Below are positions 18,100-25,372 of a stretch of DNA of 46,909 nt, in pieces; position 1 is the stretch's first letter; each line of letters begins with the position of its first letter. The notes beneath the pieces are model-generated. The model had not been told where the DNA came from. It did no database searches and was given only the letters and a program-made list of their open reading frames with translations. The stretch comes from Ferrithrix thermotolerans DSM 19514 (GTDB taxonomy: Bacteria; Actinomycetota; Acidimicrobiia; Acidimicrobiales; Ilumatobacteraceae). The translations under genes were made by a program, and so were the position numbers. Location of the stretch: contig CAMASN010000022.1 in NCBI GenBank assembly GCA_945861025.1, forward strand, positions 1-46,909, written 5' to 3'.

Positions 18100-18921
18100 A
18101 TGGCCGACACACCATCCCTCTACGAAGAACTGCGCGACCGCATCCGCTCCGATCAGCCCACTGGCTTGTGCACGATCATCGACGGCCCGAACATCGGCGC
18201 GAAGCTACTGATTGCCCCCGACCGCACTGCACAAGGAACGCTCGGTCACCCCGAACTCGATCGCATCGTCACCCGCGACTCGCTCGCCGAACTCGAGGCC
18301 GGGCGCAGCGGAGTTCGCCACTACGGACCTCATGGGCAAACGACCCCCGAAGATCTCATCGATACCGACACGGTCAGTGTCTTCGTCGAGAGTTTTGCTG
18401 CACCACCACAAATGTGGATTTTCGGAGCCGTCGATTTCACCGCCGCGCTGGCCAAGGTTGCCAAAGTGCTTGGCTACCGAGTGCTCGTCTGCGACGCACG
18501 AGAGGTCTTCGCTACGCGTCGCCGATTCCCGATGGCAGACGAAGTAATCGTGTCGTGGCCCATGCCGGTGTTCGTCGAGCGGGGCACTGTGCTCGGCCCA
18601 CGCGATGCCGTATGTGTGCTCACCCACGACCCAAAGTTCGATGTGCCAGCGGTGATGGGCGCACTCACCACTCGCGTTGGATACATCGGCGTGATGGGCA
18701 GCCGCACCACCCATGCAAAGCGCATGGAGCGACTCACCGAGGCGGGGCTCACCGACCCCAACGAAATCGATCGGTTGATGTCGCCGATTGGGCTTGACAT
18801 CGGCGCTCGCACGCCAGAAGAAACTGCGATCTCGATCTGCGCCGAAATTATCGCTCGGCGTACCGGGAGAAAGACTCCGTCATTACGTGACGGGTCGGGA
18901 GCGATTCACACCGCTGAATGA
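18100..18921 (+). CDS. XdhC/CoxF C-terminal part with Rossmann domain (split gene, second part)
   Basis: 273-aa protein with a degenerate second XdhC_CoxI-like stretch (about residues 1-100) and the XdhC_C Rossmann domain (about 100-250). The Rossmann start is PQMWIFGAVDFTAAL, then CVLTHDPKFDVP and MGSRTTHAKRMERL, and SPIGLDIGARTPEETA near the end, all hallmark sequences of XdhC proteins. With the preceding 105-aa protein it makes up one normal XdhC. The second ATG is 4 nt after the first stop, so both are likely translated from one mRNA and act as one complex. Confidence 0.9.
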   Translation: MADTPSLYEELRDRIRSDQPTGLCTIIDGPNIGAKLLIAPDRTAQGTLGHPELDRIVTRDSLAELEAGRSGVRHYGPHGQTTPEDLIDTDTVSVFVESFAAPPQMWIFGAVDFTAALAKVAKVLGYRVLVCDAREVFATRRRFPMADEVIVSWPMPVFVERGTVLGPRDAVCVLTHDPKFDVPAVMGALTTRVGYIGVMGSRTTHAKRMERLTEAGLTDPNEIDRLMSPIGLDIGARTPEETAISICAEIIARRTGRKTPSLRDGSGAIHTAE

Positions 18922-18925
18922 ACGC

Positions 18926-19636
18926 TCAGCCAGTTGGGTCGGCAAAGCGGGGTGAACGACGCTTGCCAATGACAGAAACCTCAACCGTGCGGCCCGTGAA
19001 GGGCGAGTGAACGATGGCCTTGTCGACCCCGAGGTACATGCTGATGTGGCCCGGGTAGAACACGAGGTCGCCCGCCTGGGCGGCGTCGAAGGTTCGGGGC
19101 GAAGCGTTACGAATCTGCGTCCGCGACTGATGCGCAATCTCGGTGCCAGCAACGCTCCATGCATACGCAGTGAGGCCAGAACAATCGAACCCGACACCAG
19201 GGGCGCTGGCGTTGCGACGGTAGCGCACGCCAAGTTGCGACATCGCTGCCATCAAGGCTGTCTGATGCGCAACGTCAGCGTTGGCCCAAGCTTCGACCAT
19301 ACGTGAAGGCTCGATACCGAGACGGCCGGCGACCTCGGTGGCGATTGCATCTCGAGCTCTGACGTAACGGTCACGAGTGGCCGCTTCGGCCCTTGGGGCC
19401 ACGGTGTCTGCTGTTGTGTTCCACGGGCTCGCTGCCGCAATTGCTTGAATGTCTGAGAGCGCCTGAGCGGCAATCGGGGCGAGCGCATCGTTACGAACAA
19501 CTGGCTTCGAAATCTTTGCAGCACCGGCTGCTGTGGAGGTGGCCGCAACGCTGCCGAACATCGTTGCGAGGGCGAGGGCTACAAAGCCGACGCGCTTCAG
19601 GACTGGGCGACCCGTAGTTGCATTGCTGTGCTTCAT
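18926..19636 (-). CDS. secreted NlpC/P60 peptidoglycan hydrolase
   Basis: 236-aa exported cell-wall endopeptidase. A signal peptide spans residues 1-39 (hydrophobic FVALALATM, cleavage near AGAA), then a helical region of about 80 residues and the NlpC/P60 domain. The catalytic triad is visible as Cys152 in GFDCSG, His197 in YPGHISMYLG and His210 in AIVHSP. The family cleaves D-gamma-glutamyl-diaminopimelate bonds during growth and division. It is transcribed against the XdhC gene, with only 4 nt between the stops, and preceded by a long leader with hairpins. Confidence 0.9.
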   Translation of the reverse strand: MKHSNATTGRPVLKRVGFVALALATMFGSVAATSTAAGAAKISKPVVRNDALAPIAAQALSDIQAIAAASPWNTTADTVAPRAEAATRDRYVRARDAIATEVAGRLGIEPSRMVEAWANADVAHQTALMAAMSQLGVRYRRNASAPGVGFDCSGLTAYAWSVAGTEIAHQSRTQIRNASPRTFDAAQAGDLVFYPGHISMYLGVDKAIVHSPFTGRTVEVSVIGKRRSPRFADPTG

Positions 19637-19780
19637 GACAATCTCGCTTCGTTAGCGCATCCGGCCGAAATGGCCGAATGTCGTGGCATGGACGCTTGTG
19701 GCGTTCAGGTCACGTGGCGCCTCACGAGAGCGCCACGCTTGCGTGCTGAACTGCCGTAGATGACGGCCGTTCGTTACGGA
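19637..19780 (-). promoter_or_regulatory. long, hairpin-rich leader of the NlpC/P60 gene
   Basis: About 144 nt lie between the predicted transcription start and the ATG. On the minus strand the leader contains a 7-bp stem with arms GTGGCGC and GCGCCAC (loop 9 nt), a CGGCC-ATTTC-GGCCG hairpin close to the start codon, and the sequence GCTAAC just before the ribosome binding region. Cell-wall hydrolase genes of actinobacteria often have a cyclic-di-AMP (ydaO) riboswitch here. The GCTAAC end resembles the 3' end of that motif, but the GGGGGA and GGGGUGAA elements are not found, so I do not call it ydaO. Confidence 0.4.
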
Positions 19781-19786
19781 CGCAAG

Positions 19787-19814
19787 ACTATCGACATCAA
19801 ACTGCAATAATCAA
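19787..19814 (-). promoter_or_regulatory. putative promoter of the NlpC/P60 gene
   Basis: On the minus strand TTGATT (19814-19809) and GATAGT (19792-19787) are separated by 16 nt, a fair -35/-10 match for the housekeeping sigma factor. Confidence 0.4.
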
Positions 19815-19899
19815 CTCGTTCGTAACCTTTTCGTCATATTTCATTCTCCCTCATTTTGAGCTGGCTCACAGCCGTTCAAGCTGGCAGGCTTGCGAGGTT

Positions 19900-20514
19900 A
19901 TGAATACCCTCCCTGCTCAGCGTCTTGATGACCACGCTCCACCGAGCGAAACATGCGCTGTGTTGTTGGCCGCCGGACGGGGCAGTCGCTTCATCGGTTC
20001 GTCACACAAACTGATGACACACCTGCACGGGCGGGCCCTCTACACGTGGGCGCTCGACTCGATCGAAGCATCAGGTTTTGCTCATGTGGTTGTGGTGACC
20101 GGCTGCGTCGAACTCGGCCTACCGCAGTGGGTGGTCCGCGCCCATAACCCTCATTGGGACGAAGGCCAAGCCAGTTCGCTGCAGTGCGGCATCGCCGCTG
20201 CCGACTCACTCGGCGCAACCGCTGTAGTTGTGGGACTCGCCGATCAACCCTTCGTAACCGCCCAAGCATGGCGTGCGGTGGCGATGGCGGCCGCGCCAAT
20301 CGCCGTCGCTACATACGGCGGCGCTCGCGGTAATCCGGTGCGCCTCGAGCGATCGATTTGGTCCCTGTTGGCGACCGAAGGCGACCACGGCGCCCGTAGC
20401 CTGATAAACCAACGTCCGGACCTCGTCGGCGAGGTTGCCTGCACCGGCAGCTCGGTCGACATCGACACGATGGAGGAACTCCAGCAATGGAACTCATCAA
20501 TGAATTCACCGTAA
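19900..20514 (+). CDS. MobA-like nucleotidyltransferase (molybdenum cofactor cytidylyltransferase family)
   Basis: 204-aa NTP-transferase of the MobA/MocA type. The nucleotide-binding loop LLAAGRGSRF is at residues 22-31 with KLMTHLHGRALYTWAL following; the GLADQPF metal/nucleotide motif is near residue 112, and GNPVRL and GARSLI follow. MocA proteins add CMP to the molybdenum cofactor, the form used by CO dehydrogenase-type enzymes. Its position directly before coxG and after the coxDE-xdhC group supports that role. The 3' end overlaps coxG by 28 nt. Confidence 0.88.
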   Translation: MNTLPAQRLDDHAPPSETCAVLLAAGRGSRFIGSSHKLMTHLHGRALYTWALDSIEASGFAHVVVVTGCVELGLPQWVVRAHNPHWDEGQASSLQCGIAAADSLGATAVVVGLADQPFVTAQAWRAVAMAAAPIAVATYGGARGNPVRLERSIWSLLATEGDHGARSLINQRPDLVGEVACTGSSVDIDTMEELQQWNSSMNSP

Positions 20515-21179
20515 ACCGGCCGATCCACGAAGCATGGGCCGTCATCACCGATGTCGAGCGCATCGCACCCTGCCTACCAGGCGCCCAATTACAAGAGATC
20601 GAAGGCGACTCGTACCGCGGTGTCGTCAAGGTCAAGGTCGGCCCAATCAGCGCCGCCCTCAAAGGCGAAGCGCACTTTCTCGAGCGCGACGATGCCAACT
20701 ATCGTGCCGTGCTCAAGGGCGATGGCCGCGACACCAAGGGCAACGGCAACGCGTCGGCCATTATCACCGCGTCGTTACAACAAATCACTCCAACGAGCGC
20801 CAAGTGCACCGTGCATACCAAGCTCGACATGACCGGCAAGGTCGCCCAGTTTGGCCGCGGCGCCCTCGCCGACATCAGCGGCAAGCTGATGTTGCAGTTC
20901 TCGAAGAACCTCGACGCCATGCTCGAAAAAGATGCCGCCGAGCCCGCCCCAGCAACTGCGCCAACAGCCGCACCACCAGTCGCTGACACGGCTGACGCCT
21001 CGGATTCCGCATCGGCAAACAACGAGCCAGCGGCGCCCACCATTCGCATTATCAATGGTCCAGCCGCCGAACCCATCGATGCATTGCGTAGCGGCGGCGG
21101 CGCAATCCTCAAGCGTCTCTTGCCAGCGCTTGGCGGCTTAGTGCTGTTGCTGCTCGTGTTCCGTCGCCGCAAGAACTAG
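20487..21179 (+). CDS. coxG: CoxG-like SRPBCC protein with C-terminal membrane anchor
   Basis: 230-aa protein. Residues 1-145 form a CoxG-type SRPBCC domain (opening MELINEFTVNRPIHEAW, then CLPGAQLQEIEGDSY and a KVKVGPI strand). A Pro/Ala/Thr linker follows, and a C-terminal hydrophobic helix (about 205-224, LPALGGLVLLLLVF) ends in RRRKN. CoxG-type proteins bring the CO dehydrogenase to the membrane and have been shown to bind quinone in a related hydrogenase partner. GGAGGAAC lies about 10 nt before the ATG. It ends the Mo-hydroxylase accessory cluster. Confidence 0.9.
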   Translation: MELINEFTVNRPIHEAWAVITDVERIAPCLPGAQLQEIEGDSYRGVVKVKVGPISAALKGEAHFLERDDANYRAVLKGDGRDTKGNGNASAIITASLQQITPTSAKCTVHTKLDMTGKVAQFGRGALADISGKLMLQFSKNLDAMLEKDAAEPAPATAPTAAPPVADTADASDSASANNEPAAPTIRIINGPAAEPIDALRSGGGAILKRLLPALGGLVLLLLVFRRRKN

Positions 21180-21253
21180 TCGCGCTCGCGCCACTCAGCA
21201 ATGCACGTTCGGCACCGACATTCACCATGCGCACCATGCTCACCACTCAAACC

Positions 21254-21697
21254 ATGACCGATCGTGATCGCGTCCGAGAACTCCTTGGCCGCGAACCACA
21301 AGGCAAGTTCGAAGTAGCGGTGCGCGACTCGCTTGGCGATCCGGTGGTACTGCTCAACGAACCACTGCTCGACGACGGCACGCCGATGCCAACCCGTTAC
21401 TGGCTGATCAACAAGACCATCGTCGCTGCCATCGGCCGCATCGAGGCCGAAGGCGGGGTTCGCCAGGCCGAGGCTGCAGTAGATCCAGACGCTCTCAAGC
21501 TCGCCCACCAGCAACACGAAGCCGAGCGAGACGCTGCTCTACCCGAGCACTACAGTGGCCCACGCCCAAGCGGTGGCGTCGGCGGCACGCGCCAAGGCGT
21601 GAAGTGTCTACACGCTCACTACGCATGGTTTCTTGCGGGTGGCAATGACCCAGTGGGCCAATGGGTGCACGACCGCATCGAGGCGTACAAGAAATGA
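21254..21697 (+). CDS. DUF501 family protein
   Basis: 147-aa conserved actinobacterial protein of DUF501, identified from DRDRVRELLGREPQGKFEV, PTRYWLINK, PEHYSGPRPSGGVGGTRQGVKCLHAHYAW (cited here in part: the GGTRQGVKCLHAH core) and the end PVGQWVHDRIEAY. Its function is unknown. In actinobacteria it usually follows enolase and an FtsB/DivIC gene and precedes ppx; here only the ppx partner is kept. ATGs at 21227 and 21236 are in frame too; 21254 was chosen because family members begin with MTDRD-like sequence. The stop overlaps the next ATG. Confidence 0.87.
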   Translation: MTDRDRVRELLGREPQGKFEVAVRDSLGDPVVLLNEPLLDDGTPMPTRYWLINKTIVAAIGRIEAEGGVRQAEAAVDPDALKLAHQQHEAERDAALPEHYSGPRPSGGVGGTRQGVKCLHAHYAWFLAGGNDPVGQWVHDRIEAYKK

Positions 21698-22221
21698 ACA
21701 GTTGCGCAGTTCTCATCGATAACGACAGCATCACCATTTCGATATACGACAACGGAGTCGAAGCAAGTTCGTTCGTGGCCCCGGTGGGCATCACGTCGCT
21801 CCATCGCCGCCACTTCGATGCCGACCCGGCGCTGCCCGAAGACTTAACGAACGCCATCGGCGAAGTGATCGACCATCTCGACGACGCCCGCCGGCTCATG
21901 CCGCTGCTCGACGACGCCCGCTCGGTGGTCGTGTCGGGCGAGACAGCGCGAGTGATCGCTGCCGTCGAACATGGCGGCGAAATCAACGCCGACGAATTTG
22001 AACTCACCCGTGATGCCGCCGAAGACGTGTTTCGCACCTTGGCCCTTGAGGCCTCAGCCGAGCGCCGCCACAATCCGGGCCTGCCCACCGAGCTCGTCGA
22101 CACAATCGTTGCCGGATGCTGCGTGATGGTGGCGCTGTTTCGGTGTTTGCAGCTCGACACCGTGTCGATCGCCATCACCGCCCAACCATTCACCACTCGT
22201 GCAGGCAGTGAATCGGTATGA
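21694..22221 (+). CDS. half-length Ppx/GppA-like protein
   Basis: 175-aa protein matching only the second half of exopolyphosphatase/GppA proteins, which are normally 300 aa or more. Recognisable are GITSLHRRHF, PLLDDARSVVVSGETARVIAAVEHGGEI (in part: the GETARVIAAV piece) and VDTIVAGCCVM. The first actin-like lobe is absent, and the phosphate-binding DIGGGST-type loop reads LIDNDSITI, so hydrolysis of polyphosphate or pppGpp is unlikely. The ATG overlaps the DUF501 stop. The position after DUF501 is the standard place of ppx, which supports the homology. A binding or structural role is possible. Confidence 0.7.
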   Translation: MNSCAVLIDNDSITISIYDNGVEASSFVAPVGITSLHRRHFDADPALPEDLTNAIGEVIDHLDDARRLMPLLDDARSVVVSGETARVIAAVEHGGEINADEFELTRDAAEDVFRTLALEASAERRHNPGLPTELVDTIVAGCCVMVALFRCLQLDTVSIAITAQPFTTRAGSESV

Positions 22222-22856
22222 GTAGCGAGCATTACCCCTTCACCCACCCGTCGGCAACTCCCAACACTGGGCTGCGCATTTACGGCCGCCGGGTGATGCT
22301 TCGCCCATTGGTCAGCCCCGACTTCGCATCGTGGAGCGACGTACGCGTACGCAACGAAAGCTGGCTCACGCCATGGGAGCCGTCGCGGCTTACCAACCAG
22401 GGCGACCCAACCCGCGAGCGAGACGCCTTCAGCACCCGCTGCGCTGCACGCGACCGCGACCGGCAAATGGGCGCGGCGTATGCATTCGGCCTGTTCATCG
22501 AAAGCGCCGTAGCAGGCGAAGTCAACCTGAACACCGTGGTTCGCGGCGCACAGCAATGCGCCACCATCGGCTACTGGATCGACCGCTCACGCGCTGGCCA
22601 CGGATACGTCGCCGAAGGCGTCTGCGCGGTCATTCGATTTGCGTTCGACGAGCTACGACTGCACCGCCTTGAGGTGTGCGTCATCCCACGTAACACCAAT
22701 AGCCGGCGCGTAATGGACAAACTGCAACTTCGCGACGAAGGCGTAGCAAGTCGGTTTCTTGAGATCAACGGCGTGTGGGAAGACCACATGCGTTACGCAA
22801 TCACCGTTGAAGAATGGCAAGCCCGTCGCGACGACATGATCGCCACGTGGCTCTAA
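22218..22856 (+). CDS. RimJ/RimL-type GNAT acetyltransferase
   Basis: 212-aa N-acetyltransferase. The opening GRRVMLRPLVSPDFASW, the acceptor-side FGLFIES, the IGYWIDRSRAGHGYVAEGV acetyl-CoA motif A (within residues about 115-135) and the RLEVCVIPRNTNSRRVMDKL motif B (cited by its NTNSRRVMDKL core) place it with RimJ/RimL enzymes that acetylate protein N-termini, or with related amine acetylases. The ATG overlaps the stop of the Ppx/GppA-like gene, so DUF501, Ppx-like and GNAT form one operon. Confidence 0.88.
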   Translation: MSSEHYPFTHPSATPNTGLRIYGRRVMLRPLVSPDFASWSDVRVRNESWLTPWEPSRLTNQGDPTRERDAFSTRCAARDRDRQMGAAYAFGLFIESAVAGEVNLNTVVRGAQQCATIGYWIDRSRAGHGYVAEGVCAVIRFAFDELRLHRLEVCVIPRNTNSRRVMDKLQLRDEGVASRFLEINGVWEDHMRYAITVEEWQARRDDMIATWL

Positions 22857-22860
22857 GGCA

Positions 22861-23178
22861 CTAAGCCTGTTCAGCAACCACTCGGGTCACCAGAGCCCGG
22901 GCCTTGCGCACTGTTGAGCGCCGCTTCCAGCTCTTCATTTTCCAGTGGCGCACTTCTTGCTTGGTGGCGCTGGCCTTACCCTTGGCCGCATCGTGTCGGT
23001 GACTCGGCACCCAAGCCCTACCGGGCTCATGGATGTCTTCGGGTTCGGAACCTGCGCTGACCTGATTGGCAACGGATTGCAGCTCGCTGTTAATGCGATG
23101 CCGCTCGTTGTGAGCGTGTGCACGCAGGTCCATCTTCGGCTGTGGGGCCGATTCCTGCATGTGATGGCGCTGGCTCAT
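22861..23178 (-). CDS. small His- and Arg/Lys-rich protein of unknown function
   Basis: 105-aa protein with no family I recognise. It is very basic, with clusters of His (RHH, AHAHNERH, SHRH) and a C-terminal basic helix (VRHWKMKSWKRRSTVRKARA). The strongest ribosome binding site in the window, AGGAGGT, lies 5 nt before the ATG, which makes it a real gene despite the odd composition. There are no membrane segments. Basic residues suggest nucleic acid or ribosome contact; His clusters suggest metal binding; neither is shown. It ends 4 nt from the convergent GNAT gene. Confidence 0.75.
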   Translation of the reverse strand: MSQRHHMQESAPQPKMDLRAHAHNERHRINSELQSVANQVSAGSEPEDIHEPGRAWVPSHRHDAAKGKASATKQEVRHWKMKSWKRRSTVRKARALVTRVVAEQA

Positions 23179-23183
23179 CGAGT

Positions 23184-23190
23184 ACCTCCT
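23184..23190 (-). promoter_or_regulatory. consensus ribosome binding site AGGAGGT
   Basis: A full-consensus Shine-Dalgarno, 5 nt upstream of the ATG of the small His-rich protein. Most genes around it have weak or no such site. Confidence 0.8.
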
Positions 23191-23264
23191 GTGAGACGTA
23201 CGGTTGACAAACTCCCCCTATGCGAAAGGTACACCCGAGGTGGGGGGCCTGTGAAGCATCGCGG

Positions 23265-24020
23265 CTACTTTCTTGACGAGATTTTTTGCTGCAGTGCCGC
23301 GATGCGCTCGGCGAACCATGGTTGGCGAGTGCTCCACACCTGCGGATCGAGCTCGCGCTTCACGGCGGCTGGATGATTGTCGATGTCGGCCATGTCATGA
23401 ATGGTCTGCTTCACGATGATGGCCAACTCGCGCGGCGCGCTCGCGGCGCGCTGAGCCATTTCTTGTGCAACAGCAAGCAGTTGGTCATCGTCGACACAAC
23501 GATGCACGAGCCCAACACGCTCGGCCTCGGCGCCGTCCATGACCTCGCCAAACACAACCGCTGCCATGGCTGCTTGCGGGCCGACGATGCGACGCAGCAT
23601 CCACGTGTGGCCACCGCCCGGGTGGATACCAATCTGCAAGAACCGTGTGTCGAACTTGGCGCGACGCCCAGCGATGCGCACGTCGCAGCCAAGCGCGAGG
23701 TTCATGCCGGCGCCAACAGCAGCACCATTCACCGCTGCCAACGTCGGCAATGGGCTACGGGCAATTCGCAGGAACCCTTCGTAGATGCTGCCGAGACTCT
23801 GCTCTGACGATTCGGCGAGATTGCCCAGGTTTGCTCCCGCGCAAAATGCTGGAGCCGTGCCCGTAACAACGATTGCGCCAACGCCGGGGTCGGCCTCGAT
23901 GGCGTCCATTGCGGCAAGGATCTCAGCGACCATTGGCGCAGTGAGCGTGTTGCGCTCGGCAGGATTGTTCAGGGTCAGGGTCGCAACGCGTTCGCTGATG
24001 ATGACTTCAACAAGACTCAT
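23265..24020 (-). CDS. enoyl-CoA hydratase/isomerase family protein (crotonase fold, catalytic Glu missing)
   Basis: 251-aa crotonase-fold protein from ATG 24020; the longer open frame upstream is not family-like. Oxyanion-hole segments are present: PAFCAGANL and NGAAVGAGMNLAL. The two Glu of classical hydratase (in GGGCELA and QPE of the rat enzyme) align with Asn in GAGMNLA and with a hydrophobic residue before GIHPGGG. It therefore probably catalyses another CoA-thioester reaction such as isomerisation or hydrolysis. GACAAT 7 nt before the ATG, with TG upstream, may be a leaderless promoter. It is divergent from the Nudix gene. Confidence 0.85.
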   Translation of the reverse strand: MSLVEVIISERVATLTLNNPAERNTLTAPMVAEILAAMDAIEADPGVGAIVVTGTAPAFCAGANLGNLAESSEQSLGSIYEGFLRIARSPLPTLAAVNGAAVGAGMNLALGCDVRIAGRRAKFDTRFLQIGIHPGGGHTWMLRRIVGPQAAMAAVVFGEVMDGAEAERVGLVHRCVDDDQLLAVAQEMAQRAASAPRELAIIVKQTIHDMADIDNHPAAVKRELDPQVWSTRQPWFAERIAALQQKISSRK

Positions 24021-24035
24021 AACCTTGATTGTCGC

Positions 24036-24719
24036 ATGTGCCAAGGTTGCGGTGTGAATGCAGCTGCGAGTCTTCCTCCCGCCCGACCAGCCGCCACGGT
24101 CATCGTGGCACGCGAACACGGCGACCAGTTCGAGGTGCTGTTCTTGAAGCGCAGTGATGTGGGCGCATTTGCGAACATGTGGGTCTTTCCCGGTGGACGT
24201 GTCGACGACGACGATGCGGGTCACGACGACGTAAGCCGAGCTGTGTCAGCAGCGGTTCGCGAGGCGCACGAAGAAGTGGCTTTACGACTCGACCGTGACA
24301 GCCTCGTCGCCCTGTCGCATTGGACTCCTCCAGCGATTGCGCCAAAGCGCTACGCCACATGGTTCTTCGTTGCTCCGTGGTCTGGCGACGACGTCACCAT
24401 CGATAACCATGAAATCGTCGAGTCGCTCTGGATCAGCCCTACCGACGCGATTGCTCAGGCACTTCCCATGGCGCCGCCTACTCATGTCACGCTCGTTACG
24501 CTCGCCGAAGCCGGTTCGTTCGAGGGCCTGCGTCAACTCGTCACCCGCCGCGGTATCGAACGATTCATCACCGTTCCCGCACAGCACGAGGGAGCACTGG
24601 TGTTGCTTTGGGAAACCGATGCCGGATACGAAACCGGCGATGCCTCGCTGCCCGGACCAAGGCACCGAATGTCGATGCACAACGGGCTCCCCCACACCTA
24701 CGAGCGCACAAACAGTTAG
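24036..24719 (+). CDS. Nudix hydrolase (NudL/CoA-pyrophosphatase-like)
   Basis: 227-aa Nudix protein. The Nudix box is recognisable but longer than canonical: WVFPGGRVDDDD, a spacer, then AAVREAHEEVAL, in which the metal-binding REAHEE is intact and the usual Gly after it is Ala. The substrate could be a CoA derivative or another nucleoside diphosphate compound. It is divergent from an acyl-CoA enzyme gene and upstream of another, which slightly favours CoA. An alternative start, GTG 24054 with AAGG upstream, would remove six residues of no family likeness. Its stop TAG overlaps the -10 box of the next gene. Confidence 0.86.
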   Translation: MCQGCGVNAAASLPPARPAATVIVAREHGDQFEVLFLKRSDVGAFANMWVFPGGRVDDDDAGHDDVSRAVSAAVREAHEEVALRLDRDSLVALSHWTPPAIAPKRYATWFFVAPWSGDDVTIDNHEIVESLWISPTDAIAQALPMAPPTHVTLVTLAEAGSFEGLRQLVTRRGIERFITVPAQHEGALVLLWETDAGYETGDASLPGPRHRMSMHNGLPHTYERTNS

Positions 24720-24722
24720 GGT
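24717..24722 (+). promoter_or_regulatory. -10 box TAGGGT, leaderless start of the 24731 gene
   Basis: TAGGGT, sharing its first three bases with the Nudix stop codon, stands 8 nt before ATG 24731. There is no ribosome binding site. The same hexamer and spacing occur before the PAP2 gene. Confidence 0.5.
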
Positions 24723-24730
24723 CGCACTGC

Positions 24731-25342
24731 ATGCTTGATCACGTCTTCACCGATGCCATAGGCGCATTGCGTGACGCATTCGAAGGCGCCTTCCTCGAAC
24801 GCCAGACCTTCGAGGAACACTTTCAGATCGATGTGCTGTTAGGCGATATCACGTGGGAGACCAGTTACGGCCTGCCCGGCGAAGGCCAGCCACCGCGGGT
24901 CGTTGCGCACATCACCTTCGACTGGCCAACGTGGAGCCAAACCGCGTACCGGCGTTGGTATGTCGATGAGATGATCGAGGAACAACCATCGATCGAAATC
25001 GAAATTGGGTTTCGCGTGCAACGCCTCGCTGAGCAGCCCAACCCGGTGCCGGTGCAGGCGATCATGCCCGAATCAAGCCCGCTCGTCGGCAACGAACGTC
25101 TCGAGCGCGCCGGGGCCACCGTTGAGATCGGTTACTTCGGCGATGTTGTAGAGGCTCCCGAGTTCGCTATCGAGATCACCTACGAGGGCATCTACGAACT
25201 TGCCGAAGAGACCCTCGCCGACGGCGCGAGCAAATTGCTCGATCACCACTTCGGAACCCTGGGAACATGGATCGCATCCACCTTGGTAAAACTCGGCGAC
25301 CTGAAGCTCAACTTCTTGCCGGCTGACGACACCGACTCGTAG
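24731..25342 (+). CDS. conserved-looking hypothetical protein
   Basis: 203-aa acidic protein that I cannot assign. It starts MLDHVFTDAIGALRDAFEGA, has many alternating hydrophobic/charged stretches that suggest beta strands (IDVLLGDITWETSYG, VVAHITFDWPTWSQ, IEIEIGFRVQRL, FAIEITYEGIY) and no signal peptide or membrane helix. It lies between a Nudix hydrolase and a crotonase, 30 nt upstream of the latter, in the same direction. The ATG at 24731 was preferred over a longer frame because of the leaderless -10 box and because the extension is the shadow of the Nudix gene. Confidence 0.75.
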   Translation: MLDHVFTDAIGALRDAFEGAFLERQTFEEHFQIDVLLGDITWETSYGLPGEGQPPRVVAHITFDWPTWSQTAYRRWYVDEMIEEQPSIEIEIGFRVQRLAEQPNPVPVQAIMPESSPLVGNERLERAGATVEIGYFGDVVEAPEFAIEITYEGIYELAEETLADGASKLLDHHFGTLGTWIASTLVKLGDLKLNFLPADDTDS

Positions 25343-25372
25343 GCACACGCTGAGGCCTGCGAACATCGGCAG

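Noticed and set aside
19637-19899. Cyclic-di-AMP (ydaO) riboswitch before the NlpC/P60 gene
   Set aside because: Only a GCTAAC-like 3' piece fits; the G-rich core elements are missing. Kept as an unclassified structured leader.
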